A stretch of DNA of 64,000 bases from Ianthella basta (Eukaryota > Porifera > Demospongiae > Verongiida > Ianthellidae), in assembly GCA_964019415.1 (NCBI GenBank), contig OZ025872.1:7085322-7149321 (forward strand), in the 5' to 3' direction. A program made the position numbers and the translations under genes. This document shows positions 48,114-60,604 of this stretch, in pieces. A model generated the notes under the pieces. The model did no database searches. It was not told the origin of the DNA and worked only from the letters and a program-made list of their open reading frames with translations. Numbering within the stretch: position 1 is the stretch's first letter; each line of letters opens with the position of its first letter.

Positions 48114-49249
48114 CTAATTGACATAGCAACCAACTAGCAACGGCAAATAATCAGTATTATTTACATATCTAGCAGACTATCAGCACAGTAGTGCTGTCTA
48201 TGTAGGGATCGATGATGGTGGTGCTTGTTTGTACTGCACCACATCCAAAACTCAGCATCATTCCTATACTGTTAAAGGGCTGAAGACTGGCAAAAGGCCT
48301 ACTCAAGGGAAAGAGTCAGTTAGCTATATACCATAAGCAGATCCATGTAACTTTACTTCTATGTGAATGTATGTACCTTAACATGGAACCTTTCTAGAAC
48401 TGTACAGTATCTACGTATGATGGATGGCATGCATGGATGGATGAGCGACTTTCATTTTTACAAATTTTGGCATCAATCTTCTCCTTCAGCTATAACTCTT
48501 GAACCATAGCAAGTCGGAGATAACTAACACACTGTACTGCATGTAATGCTTTCGACTGGCTGTATTCGATTCTTTGCAGGTTTGATATACCATACAGATC
48601 AGTTGTTAAGCGCATGTGCTTATAGCTCTGGCAGGATAGAAATATGCACCTAATAAAGGATAAATATGTGCTTAACTTACAAATGGGTCAAGAAATTATA
48701 ATTGTATGCAAATGTCATATTCAGATGGCCGTTACATAACGCAGTGAGTTCTCATTTAACCCTGCTTCCCATCTATACAAATGGTGTATTTAAATCACAC
48801 AACTTTAAGAATATGTATCTCTACTGAGGAAAGTGCCACTGAAGCTTGCTTAGCACCATTAGAAAGCTCTACTGCTAGCATTTATAGGCATAGAGTGAAA
48901 TTCCGCCAATACAACCTATTTTGCTCAGTCATGCCTTGTTTATTGACATTATTATCCTTCATGCAAGTGGCTATGCTACCAGGGAGTCCTTTTATGTGTC
49001 TAACAGAAGAGGCAAACCCCTGAAATCACTAGACGCCTAACAAACGGTGAAACAAACAGTAAAGAAATGTGCACTTAACAGATGATATTCACTCATAAGG
49101 AGGGTACATGTATGGTATAGCCATGTGAGCAGGTCCACAATTAGAGGTTTCCATGCCTTCGGGAGTTGTTACTCAGTAGAATAGCTGTTGCTATAGCTAA
49201 GTAGGATGGCTAAGTGTAGCTAAATGCACCAATTAAATGTTTACACTTA

Positions 49250-49915
49250 GCTACAATGCAATAAAAGAGACATGAGAGTGTGTCTCCTTGTCATTTGTAA
49301 TTCAATACAGCCACTTGCCAAGGAATGCCTGAATCGTAAATGGACCCAGCCAGTGGAAATCGAGCTTGCCTCTATGTCTCTCTTCCTCCGGAAGTCCATA
49401 ATCAAGACTTCAGTTCCAGCTGCAAAGGCGTCAGCCACCCCATGCATGCTTTTTGGCATACAGCATTGTTCTGCTTCCTCTATTCTCTTTCATTAAACTG
49501 TATCTGTAATGGAAAATACACAAGTGTGTCACCGGCCACCAACGGTGACTCTGTGTAACATATATGTATACAGAGGCTTACATAGTATGCTTGTGTAGAA
49601 CAGCTTTCCATTCTGCTTAATGAGGCTCTGTGCCCTTTTGCAGATAGTACACCTTTTAGCCTTGCTGGCATCAGGAGGATACATGACTTCATCTCCAGCA
49701 TGCTTGGTGTATGCATATGTGATGGCTGCCTGCAGCAAGTCCTCTTTCTCTGCAATAACCTCCATTTCTTGCAGGTGAAATGAATCTGTAGACTTCTCTT
49801 CCATCATAGCTCGAATGCTTGAATGCTTATTGCCACCAACAGAGTCTTTATATAGACATGCTGCCTCACACTTGTTTCCGCATTTATTTGAAGTGCATGT
49901 GAGGCAGATATACAT
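49250..49915 (-). CDS. uncharacterised Cys/acidic-rich gene fragment
   Basis: Two minus-strand open stretches have coding character. 49915-~49590 opens with MYICLTCTSNKCGNKC, an acidic helix-like region (LQEMEVIAEKEDLLQAAITY) and CTICKRAQSLIKQNG; paired C-x2-C motifs (CLTC, CTIC) could bind metal. 49459-49250 reads MPKSMHGVADAFAAGTEVLI, then MDFRRKRDIEASS. They may be exons of one gene or a mobile-element protein. I recognise no family. Confidence 0.35.
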
Positions 49916-49919
49916 ATCA

Positions 49920-52060
49920 TTGTTGTGTTACACCTCGGTCCGCTAATTAGGAAGGGGGGATGGGCAATGCAGCACAATTTAGTATATAAAATTCAAATGA
50001 ATGGTGTCAATGCTTGCAGCAAAATCTGACCAGCCCTACAGCAAAGTGATGAATGTGGTACGATGCATGCTCCACTTCTCATTGCTCAAATCCCAAATCA
50101 GGTACATCAAGGGCTCAAGATCAGCTGTAGGTCATGTGGACTGGGTCACGCAGTCAAGATCTGATTTGCATGACTGCAAGTGAGAGGCGTGTATCCTCAA
50201 TCTGACTTGCATCTCCCTATGACTTAATTAACTGCACTCTACCTTTTTACACGTTTACTTCATTGTTTACATGACTGCAATTGGAAGAACAAGACATCAG
50301 AAGTTTTTGTTTCACAAAATCTACAAATACATTAAGGATGGAACCTACAGTGAAGGATTGACAAAGGCCAGCAAACTTGCTTTGAGGAAACATGCAAGTT
50401 CTTTCGAGTGGAGGGATTATCCCTCTACTGTAGCAGTGGCGGTATAGGATTTCCGAAAGGGGGTTTCTAAGGTATTTAGGTGGATACACAGTGCCCCTAG
50501 TATACGACCACCACACCTCTTTCTAGTCTAAAAACTGCCCAAAATCTTACATAGGACTGGCAAAAGGGTGGTTCCTTTGCAGCCCTGGATCCTTCTCTAG
50601 ACCCACCACTTATTCCTACATGCAAGAGTGTAGTACTATAAGGTGCAACACTCTTCAATGTAGGGACAATGGTGAATGCTCCACTGTGTAGAAGCCTTTC
50701 CTTGTTTCTGTACTTTTATGACAGTAGTAGTCATTCAGTAGATTTTGTAGAAAATGTTCGTTCTCTCTTGCAGGGGCAGCAGCAGAGGGGGCACAGGGGG
50801 CTTGATCCCCCCCCCCCCCCTCTCTGAAGCTCAGCCCTCCATAAATGTGTAGACAGATTAACACTATTCAGCTAAATCAGTGGTTGAAGAGTAAATTCAA
50901 AACATCAGGAGTAAGTTTACCTGTTTGAAGTACACTGAAATCACTTCCTACATCATGTATATGTATCTTCCATGATAGAGCCCCCCCCCCCCCCCCTCCC
51001 CCCCACTTTATAAGAGCTGCCACCATCCCTGCTTTCTTAAATATATTGTAGGGTCCCCTTTGGGAACCCTATAATATATTCTATGCATAAAGGAAGGAGG
51101 CAGCAATATACGGAAAGCTATTGTGCTGCGGTTAATGGCTAGTGAAGTTTATGCTTTTACAAGGCTCACAATCATCTTTGTTAGCACTTCACTGTATATC
51201 TATCAAACACAATTAAGACATAGGTATGTGTTTGCATGGTAATGCTAGTAGGAAGCCTATTGAATGGCTCTCCTGTGAGATATAGCTCCAAGTATCAGGA
51301 AGACCAAGCAACGAGCATTATAGAATGGCAGTGCTCTGAGAAAAGTCACCATAGACTTACTACATTTCAACTTGCTCTCTTGCATAGTACTTTAAGTTGG
51401 TTGAAGGAGGATTACAACCATTTGTCCATTATAATATACCAATGCAAAGAGGTTGCTATATTGGTAGATGAATTGACTTGATTTTCAACCAAAAATCTGA
51501 TATTTGCATGATGGGAAGCTAGCTTACCCTCGTGGAGTTCGTTGAGAAGTGGAAGTGTGCAAAGGTTAGTATTCCTAAAAGAATCGAAATTACACTATGG
51601 GCAGGTAACATGCACTAGAATGGTCCTCCATTTACAACAGACATTGCTGGCTAATGCTCTGTGTCTACCCCCCCTTTCTCTCTCTCTCTGTGTGTGTGTA
51701 CGTATGTGTGTGCGTGTGTTTGTGTGTGTGCATGCATGCATGTGTGTTTGTGCGTGTGTGTGTGTACGTGTTCAGTGTGTGTGTGTGCGTGCGTGTGTGT
51801 GTGTGTGGTAGAGGTGCTTTCACTGGAGGAGTGGCTGGTATGGAGACTTGAAACTCTTGCATACCCAACAGTCAATTGCATCTTCATGTATCTTATGCTA
51901 TCAGCATTACTGTATCGCCAACTTTCTGAACTACTGAACATTCATAGGGAGATTGCTAGCAAGTAGTTCAAGTTCAGAGGCTCCGTAGTGCCCCACGAGT
52001 CTTTAGCTCAAAATACTTGTCGTTTTCTGTCCTTGTCATATCGGCTAAGAAGCATACTAC
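49920..52060. other. no gene seen
   Basis: The stretch contains C-rich tracts at about 50808-50821 and 50980-51004, a short hairpin near 51040-51080 (AATATATT-GTAGGGT and complement) and a TG/TGCG microsatellite at 51684-51807. A plus-strand open stretch at 51236-51481 has weak coding character only. Confidence 0.4.
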
Positions 52061-52816
52061 TGAAACCAGGACACGTTCTGCTGTTAATTTGTTACTGCTT
52101 GGTAGATGATCAGTTTGGACCAGTCAGTTTTAGCATGACACTGTCTTGAGTACATGAAGTAATTTGCATACCTAATGTATCTGTACTGTTGGAATCATTC
52201 ATTGCTATGACCATTAGTGTCAGGATGTCCCTTCCTACTATGTACACATTCAAAGTGTTGCCCATACAGCTATTTCATGCCAGGTACTGCAGTACATGCT
52301 TGCCAGTCGTACTAAGCGTCTGCTGGTACCAGTATGTAGGAAATACTTCCTATTGTTAACTATTATAAACTATACTACATAGGGACTGTACATGTACCTG
52401 TATAATTATGTATTATTGACCCAAACTGTATATATGGTAGAAATACATATGTCTTACGTACCTACCTGTTCATACGCATGTGCATTTGTGTGTGCTTCTG
52501 ATTACTATACCTGAACCTTTACCCCATACTTTCTCCAATATACTGTACCATTGATATGTTTTGCTCCAGCAGCTAGCTGCTAAGCCTGCCAAATTCTGAG
52601 CTTGTCCAAATAATATACTATATGACAAATCACCTTGTGTGAACACAGGTGAACATCTGGTGGCAATTCGTCTTGCCTAGTAGTGTTCACACCTTAGCAT
52701 ATCACTTGTTTGTTGCACACATCATCCATACACTGGGGCCTTGTGCTGTCACTGTGCCAAGCACAGACTGGTGCCGAACTTGTAGAACAAGAATCTGAAA
52801 ACAGTGCTTGTATCAA

Positions 52817-55800
52817 ATGGCTGAGCACAAATCCATTGCTGTGGTTGGGGGTGGCTTGGTGGGCCCTTTGCAGGCCCTGTTCCTGGCCCAAGCTGGTTTT
52901 GAAGTACACGTGTACGAGAAAAGAAGTGACTTGAGAGGCACAAGTGAGTACCTTTCATCCTTTGAACTAGTATACATGTGTCGCAGTATCTATGTATACT
53001 TGGCAGAGAATTTGGCTGAATTATTGCAACTTGCTACAGTATAACTGAAAGTGAATTGCTTGCAAAGTGATTCTGGTAGTTGGCTATTTGTCATCTATAG
53101 CTCCTAGTCACACCATTGTTCAATATGTCCAGTCTTACTACAACTTATTTGGTTGTTTCATATTATTATGCTAGTTTGGCTTGCTAGACCATCCATCTAA
53201 GCGCCAGGAATGATGAATGGGAAGGACAGTCTAGCTTCAATAGTGATGAGGTCTCATGTTCAGTTTATGAATTGCAATGTGTCATGCAATAGATAAGGCA
53301 AAATGACATGCTCTGTGCAAGTTAGAGCAGTTCCTATCCATTCGGATGGAGAAGTGCACTTCTGACTTATACTATAAGATCTAGGACAATTTGGGCAGTC
53401 ATGACTAATGCAGATGACACGTTGCCCTTGTTCAGATGCTATGGCTAGTGAGAATGCAAACAAACTGTCATGATCCTGTCAGTCTCAAGGGATTCCCAAA
53501 TGCTAAGTTCATGTCACAACTGCAATAACCAATCAATGGCACAACAGGACAGCAAGCAATAAACTCACAACACTACACAGGACTAACAGACAGAACTAAG
53601 CAGAAATGAACTAAAAACCAGCCATGACCAGTCTTAAAGCAAAAGCATCCTCACACACATACACTTACAAGTAATCACAGATACACACAGTCAGCAAACG
53701 TGACAAAGAAAGCGCAAAAAGGTACGTCAGTACTCCCCACAAAGTATATTTTCCACTGGGTAATCTCTTCTGCACCTTTTGCTACAGTTATAGTTATGGA
53801 GTATCTTGCTACAGGTTCTTAAGTACAAATCTCACAACAGCCTTGAAGTGGTTGTCCACTCACTCTATCCTTTGCACAACAGCAGTTAGCAGTCAATGAA
53901 TTCTGTTATTAGCATTTGCTGCCAATAACATCAGATTGGTTAAAAAGGTTTGAACAAATTGTTTATTTGCATTATATACAGAGCTTTCTGTACCTTCTTA
54001 TGAACCTGGTACTTTGGGTGGATTGGTTATGATGGAAAATGTCTGAAACACTTAGACCAATCGCATGTATTGAATTAAAATTAATCATAACCTATGCTCA
54101 ATTGTGCAGCTACATTCATGCGTACAAATAGGAAGTGAATTTACATACGTATCATGCAGTACAAGAAATAAGTAACATGTATATGTAAACAGCACATGTA
54201 CATCACACTACAAACATTCCTCCCAGGGAGCAGAGCGAATGAAATGAAACGCAACAGAAGAACACAGAAATGTCACAAGACCAGCCAGTCAGGCCAGTGA
54301 ACATGGTGTCCTGATTTGGTTGTGTGGACCACTGAAGATGTGGCAGTTTGAGGGGATCATAACACTAGTGGAGTGGGTAAAGCTGGGAGGTCGATATATG
54401 CAGGTTTCATGCAATCCAAGGAGATGGTCTGATGTTTGCCCTTGGACCCAATGATGGTGAAAAATTTAAGGTACTGGCAGTGGAATTTGAAGGTGCCATC
54501 ATGAGGAGGTTAGAGGAGTCGGCAGACTGTGTCTCTATGAACAACATGTATTTTGTGTATAGTAAATCATGGGACATGCACCAGCCTGTGCCTCTAAACT
54601 TCAAATTAGTTGCTAGCAACTTTACCACAGATACTGTGAATGTGCAATAGTTCAGATAGCTGCAAAGCTGATGGTCTCAAAGAAGGTACTTTCTAGTTGC
54701 AGATCTAGTTTGCAAGAGTTTCAAGTCTCTTATCCAAGCAGAGTATATAGTATTTATCCAGTGAAAGCTCCCTTGTACCAAACTGTCCGATTACTTCACT
54801 TGCAAAGTGCTACTGCTTTACTGATTAGCATGACATTCTGAATGATAGCTTACAAAAATGAATTAATTGAACAGGCAGGAACTTCAGCAGGATCAACCAA
54901 GCCAGAATCACACTACTCGCACTGAGCAGCAGAGCAGCTGTCGTTTAGACAAGGGTCGCCACCCATGCCATGCGGCTGTGAATGATGTCATCAAGTGGTC
55001 ATTGAAAGCAGTAAAGATTCTCACTTGTTTGTATTTGTTATTTTGCCTTTGAATTCATCATTAGTTTTTGTGTTATTGCTCAATAATTCAGAAATCAGTG
55101 GTTCCCAGTGAAGCTTATTCTTGGACAGGAAATGTATGGAAGAGGATAGACAGACCATCTTCCATGTCTCTCAGTAGATCAATATTTGTCGGGATACGAA
55201 ATAGGTTTCACACTCCTAAGTGCTATTGGGCTGTGCACTGCGTATGCTTCACTCAGTGGAGAAACTACAGTTCACAGTCGTTGCTGGCTTTGTGCAAGAC
55301 ATCTACAGTTGGCTTCAATGGATCATAGATCTTCCATACCAATAAAGCGCACTCAATTAGGATCGATGGCTGTTGGCAGTGACCAATCAGCTGCCAAAGG
55401 GTCGACTAAATGTCTCATAGTCATTGGCCCAGGTCCGGTTAACTGCCATTTTTCACCTCCCCCTCTCTTTCCTGCCGTGCGTAGTTCACAACGTTGTCTT
55501 TCATTTCTCATAGTATTGTACATTTGATAGCCATAAAAAGTTTGCAACATCATAGTGGCACTCGAAATCACACACTTGCAGATGCTGAATTTTCAAACCA
55601 TAAGCCCATAATTATTGTAGCACACAGCTGAAGTTCAATTGCTCAATGATTTTTCACGTGGTTATGTAGTGCTTATCATGTAATGCTTACAATTACCATT
55701 CCATATTCACAGGTGAAAGATATGGAAGAAGTGTGAGTATAAATCTCTCCTTCCGGGGCAAACAGTCCCTCAGGGCTGTTGGAATAGAGGAAAAGATCTT

Positions 55801-56986
55801 GAGAAAATCAAGGGTCCTGAAATTCAAGATGGTTCACCCTCTAGGAAAGCCAGCATTCTCTATTCCTGTTAGCTGGAAGGGCGAGATGCAGGGAAATACA
55901 ATCGATCGAACAAGCCTTTACAATGATCTTCTCTCAGAAGCAGAGGCTTGCCCAAATGTGTCCATCTACTTTCAGCATAAGCTGACAAAAATTGACTTCA
56001 ACACCATGACCCTCACATTTATGGATACAACTGGCCCAGCACCAAAGGAGGTGACAGTGAGGCATGACTTCATCTTTGGCTGTGACGGAGCGTACTCAAT
56101 GGTAAGAGGAGAGATGAAAAGACATGATCACATCAATTTTCAACAGGAATATGCCTATCATGGCTACAAAGAGCTAGTCATTCCTCCTACACCAGATGGA
56201 GAATATGCTCTGGATGGTGACCATGTACATACATGGGGACAGGGTGAGCACGTGGCTGTTGGTGTTCCAAATTTGGACCGATCATTTCGAATTAATCTGG
56301 TTTTCCCTTTTGAAAACTTCTCCACATTCCAGACTGAGCAAGACGTGCTCACCTGTTTCAAGAAGACATTCCCACAAATTCTTTCAGTATATGGAGAAGA
56401 GAAGCTGGTTAAGGATTTCCTTCAAAGCCCAACAAATTCAATCATTACTCTGAAGTGCACTCCACACCACATATCAGCAGGCGCCCTGCTGCTCGGTGAC
56501 TCTGCCCATGCAATGGTACCATTTCTTGGTCAGGCAACAAACTGTGGATTTGAAGACTGCCTTGTTTTCTCTGGCATACTGAAAAGTAAGGGATTTGATC
56601 TGTTTGAGGCTGCAAAGGAGTACTCTCGTATACGTTGTGCTGACACAAATGCCATTTGTGATCTCAGCAATGACTTCTATGCACAGATGGGGACGTACAA
56701 TAAGCCAAAGTACTCAACTGCACAGGAGTGGATTAAAAATGGTCTTTCTATTCTGATGCCAAGGACATTCATGCCTCTCTACACAATGCTGAGTTTCACA
56801 AGGATCCCCTATGCAATTGTGGTGCAGAGGAGCAGTTGGCAGGACAGAGTGGTCTTGCGAGGACTCAAGCTGGCTGGGATGTCTACATTAATGGTATTTG
56901 TGCTGCTGGCATACAAGTGTCTGCCAATAGCCAAGTGGATAAAGCTCTCTGCTTACTCAGTACAACTTCGGATTAACAGATTATAA
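52817..56986 (+). CDS. kynurenine 3-monooxygenase-like flavoprotein, copy B
   Basis: Two exons, 52817-52943 and 55713-56986, join at the same phase-1 position as copy A, giving 466 residues. Exon 1 differs from A by few residues. Motifs are GGGLVG (11-16), [42 protein letters not shown] and the same ATNCGFEDC loop, followed by a C-terminal membrane segment. Large parts of exon 2 are almost identical to A at the nucleotide level, while the section after YKEL (from about residue 195 to 265) is strongly diverged, e.g. [14 protein letters not shown] against [13 protein letters not shown]. The intron is 2.8 kb and lacks the insertions of copy A; its first part and last 100 bases are still alignable to A. 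Both copies look intact. Confidence 0.9.
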
Positions 56987-57189
56987 CACAGGAACTTTCT
57001 AAGCATGTGACTACATTTCTCTGTGTTTGACTAACTGTTGCCAAACCGATTTTCTAATCACCATTTCTCAAAATTATTATTGCTATGTTAGGATTTTTAA
57101 TGTTAATTATTTTCATACTGATTGAGTGGTCAATGTGTGGTGGCATTGCTTTATGGTACAGAAATGAAGGTATAGCTAACAGTGGGTAT

Positions 57190-57505
57190 GGTGTAGTGCT
57201 GCATGGTGTAGTGTTGTATGGTGTGGTGTGATGTGCTGTAGGGTGGTGTGCATGGTGTGGTGTGTGGTACAGTGTGGTGTGGCATGGTGTGATGCAGTGT
57301 GTGATGTCGTGTAGGGTGGTGTGCATGGTGTGGTGTGTGGTACGGTGTGGTGTGGCATGGTGTGATGCAGTGTGTGATGTGGTGTAGGGTGGTGTGCATG
57401 GTGTGGTGTGTGGTACAGTGTGGTGTGGCATGGTGTGGTGCAGTGTGTGATGTGGTGTAGGGTGGTGTGCATGGTGTGGTATGGTATAGTATGGTATGGT
57501 GTAGT
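57190..57505. repeat. 73-bp minisatellite, about four copies
   Basis: The unit boundary GGGTGGTGTGCATGGTGTGG recurs at 57241, 57314, 57387 and 57460, exactly 73 bases apart. It gives spurious His/Thr/Pro repeat frames on the minus strand. Confidence 0.95.
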
Positions 57506-58512
57506 AAGCTTGGTTGGTTGAATCTGTTGAGGACTAACTATAAAGTAGTGCATAAAGGGATAGGATAAGGAAGGTAGATATTAGGGAGAGGTTGGGACAG
57601 GAAGGTGTTTATTTGGTGACGAGAAGGCAAGAGAATTGAAAAATTGTAGTTAGAATGAAAAAGTGGGCATGGAAATTACAACTAAGAAGGATTTCTTTGG
57701 AAAGATGGAGAGAAATGAGGAGGGTTACACACATCCTCCTCCTCTTTAATTCTTTTCCTTTAAGGATGTTGGGTGGGCCATCTATGGGAGGCCTCCTATT
57801 TCCTTTGGTCTACAATTCGCTAGTTGTTTCTGAGAGTACATGATCTTCGAGCATTCTTTGCATGTGAACAAACCACTGTAGCTACATAACCATTTATGCC
57901 TCAGTTACTCTTCAATTGGTAATTCTCCAGTTCCCGCCAAGATGTCCACATACCATTGCATGTTCCATGGAGTCATTAGAGTGATTCCCTAATATCTCAG
58001 AGGCATCTTATGAGAAAGATCATCAGTTTGCCTTCTTGGTATCTTGTTGTGTTACTGTCTATGTTTGTGTACCATTGCACAAATACAGTAACTGGAGTAA
58101 ACATTTATACCACTAGACTAAGGTAGACATGGATGGATTTGGATGCAAGCAACATAATCATCATGGCATAATTGTGCATATATCCTGAATATATTTGTGA
58201 CTTCATTTCAAGTACTTGTGTGTTCCACTTCCAAGACGTTGGGTCAGCATTTATTGCATGCATACTCAGTGTAGTCTTGCACATTAGTACGTACTTCCTC
58301 ATGTTTTCCTCCTCAGTTGTGCCACAGTCACTAGATTAGTTTCCTACAAATCCAGCAACACTGCAGTGGCATGGCAGGGTACCTGGTTCTGGCTGCACAG
58401 GAATGTCAAAATAGGACAAACTTTACAATATTTATGATCTTGTAGCCGTATAAGACTGCACTTGTCCAGGAGATATGATTAGTACAGGTATACTCAAACA
58501 GAGAGATCCTTA
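57506..58512. other. intergenic, presumed tyrosinase promoter side
   Basis: No coding sequence is evident between the minisatellite and the tyrosinase start. TTCTTTTAGG at 58521 resembles a splice acceptor, so an upstream non-coding exon cannot be excluded. Confidence 0.4.
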
Positions 58513-60339
58513 ATGCTGCTTCTTTTAGGCCTGTTCTATTTGACTTTGTTGCTAAAGCCATGGTCTGCATGTGGTCAATTTCCAGCTGCCTGCAACAACC
58601 CAGAAAATCTACAATCAAAGACCTGTTGCCCAAACAATTGTGGTGGCCCAACCGGAGGCAGCTGTGAAAACATCACTGCACAAGTAGTTGCTCAATGGGA
58701 ATTGGCTGATCCTGTCATCACTGCTGTCCTAAAGAATACTCCAAATGGTCCACAGAAAGGTACAGCTGATGCTCGCTACCTCTGGCCAACAGTGGTGTTT
58801 GAAAAGGTTTGTGTGTGTAAAGAGCATTTCTGGGGAGGCGATTGTACTCAATGCAACTTTGGGTGGACAGGAAATGAGTGCAACACCAGGAAGACACCAG
58901 TAGTTCGCAAGAGCTTTGATCAACTTGCAACTGAGGAGAAACAGGCTTATATCAATGCAATTAGGGACCTAAAGAATGAGAAGTGGTATCAGAGTGTTGT
59001 AATCGTTGAAGAGCCCAAAAACTACACCTCAGGAATAGTGACACTGCAAAACATCTCTGCATATGACTTCCTCATGTACCTGCACCACTACGCTTCACGT
59101 GATGCAATAGAGAGCTGCCTTACATACAACAATGCATTAGTGGACTTTGCTCATGTAGGACCTGTCTTCCCAATGTGGCACAGATACTTTTTGCTCTTGT
59201 TTGAAAGGGAAATCCAGAGAATCATGAATAATGCCTCATTTGGCTTGCCCTACTGGCCATGGCAGGAGGACAACACTTCTCCATTCACTCCAGAATACTT
59301 TGGTGTACCTGCCTCTGTTATTGGCCCAGCTGTCAATGTTACTGGGAAACTTATTAACCCAGATGACTGGAACACAGCATGTGACATAGCATATCGGCTC
59401 CCTGGTTTAAGCTGTTCAGAACACTGGAGAGTTTGCAACCCAGCAGAGGATCTAGCTGCACATAGACCTCTTCAGAGAGGGGATCCTCCTCCAGTGGATA
59501 TTTACCTTCCAAACACGGTTGAAGTGCAGATTGCACTTGCTGCTTCTTCTTATGACGCTGTTGATAGATTTGGCAAATACTCTTTCATCAGCCCCAGGAA
59601 GAGCTTTCGTTCACGGCTAGAAGGTGGGAGTGCCATATGTTCAGCAGCACACTGTGTTTACCCAGAGCCTCCACTCGATTCAACCACTGCCAGGATGCAC
59701 AACATACCTCACATGTGGGTAGGAGGACATATGATATGGGGTGTTACATCTGTTAATGATCCCATATTCTACCTCCATCACAGCAACATAGACCGAATTC
59801 TGGAGAGCTGGTTTCATAGATTTGCAAATGGTAGTTCCAATCCAGCACTTCTTCCAGGATATATTCCTGTATCTGGAGGCCACCCTGGGCACAACCGCGA
59901 TGACTACATGGTGCCCTTCTTCCCACTTGTTACACCAGTACAAGGGTACAGTATTGCAGAGAACTTGGGCTATAAGTATGATGAGCTCATTTCAGCAAAC
60001 ATCCAGGACTTTAATATACCTGATTGCAATGAAGTTGTCCCCAATGGCACCTGTCCCATTTGCGATGCTAATGGCACATGCATCAACTGCATATCCGAGA
60101 CCTGCCCAGCTCCAGGTCTCAGAACAATTAGTCTGGTTGCAAACAGCAAAGTTGACTCTCGAACTCTAATCTCTGAGGCTCAGCTTGGTCTGGAACTTGG
60201 GCTTGGATTGGGAATTCCATTTCTGATAGCTATGGTAACAGTTATTTTCTTAGCTTTTATGTTGATTGCCTATAGGTATTTTCCATCTGCAATCTCTTAT
60301 TATATTTTGAAAGGTCATCAGCAAAACATTGAAGACTGA
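58513..60339 (+). CDS. tyrosinase, vertebrate-type transmembrane copper oxidase
   Basis: A single open frame of 608 residues. A hydrophobic leader (1-20) is followed by a Cys-rich N-terminal domain whose EGF/laminin-like tail (CVCKEHFWGGDCTQC, then FGWTGNEC, 100-123) matches the layout of vertebrate tyrosinase. Copper site A: His191 (LHHY), His214 (DFAH) and His223 (MWHR). Site B: His396 and His400 (MHNIPH) and His423 (FYLHH), with NDPIFYLHHSNIDR intact. Then GHNRDDYMVPFFPL and LGYKYDEL, also shared with the vertebrate enzymes, a short Cys-rich insert (504-531), one membrane helix (about 563-587) and a short cytoplasmic tail. About eight N-glycosylation sequons lie in the luminal part. The family oxidises phenols/o-diphenols (tyrosine, DOPA) to quinones for melanin or cross-linking. 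All six copper ligands are present, so activity is expected. It is intronless, while vertebrate tyrosinases are split. Confidence 0.95.
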   Translation: MLLLLGLFYLTLLLKPWSACGQFPAACNNPENLQSKTCCPNNCGGPTGGSCENITAQVVAQWELADPVITAVLKNTPNGPQKGTADARYLWPTVVFEKVCVCKEHFWGGDCTQCNFGWTGNECNTRKTPVVRKSFDQLATEEKQAYINAIRDLKNEKWYQSVVIVEEPKNYTSGIVTLQNISAYDFLMYLHHYASRDAIESCLTYNNALVDFAHVGPVFPMWHRYFLLLFEREIQRIMNNASFGLPYWPWQEDNTSPFTPEYFGVPASVIGPAVNVTGKLINPDDWNTACDIAYRLPGLSCSEHWRVCNPAEDLAAHRPLQRGDPPPVDIYLPNTVEVQIALAASSYDAVDRFGKYSFISPRKSFRSRLEGGSAICSAAHCVYPEPPLDSTTARMHNIPHMWVGGHMIWGVTSVNDPIFYLHHSNIDRILESWFHRFANGSSNPALLPGYIPVSGGHPGHNRDDYMVPFFPLVTPVQGYSIAENLGYKYDELISANIQDFNIPDCNEVVPNGTCPICDANGTCINCISETCPAPGLRTISLVANSKVDSRTLISEAQLGLELGLGLGIPFLIAMVTVIFLAFMLIAYRYFPSAISYYILKGHQQNIED

Positions 60340-60604
60340 AGCATACAGCATATATAGAGTACAGTGAATAGCTTATCCACACATTTCAACTTAACCTATA
60401 TAATTATATCTTGGTAATATTATATGAGCTTCAGTGAATAGGAGCAACAAGTGTCAGTGAGCAAAGCGAGGCAGACAATCATATTCTACTCATGAGTCGG
60501 CTATTATTATTCATAGGTTGTAACTACAATGAGGATTATAGGGGCACCTTCAGCATTGCAAAATACAAGGGTGATGAAGCCATATAATAATGTAATATAT
60601 ATAA

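Noticed and set aside
54432..54650. Plus-strand 72-codon frame in KMO-B intron (begins [15 protein letters not shown])
   Set aside because: Protein-like by eye, but no splice partner, no recognised domain and no second copy; left unannotated.
57054..57553. Minus-strand frames rich in His, Thr and Pro, over 120 codons
   Set aside because: They are translations of a 73-bp minisatellite; several frames are open at once.
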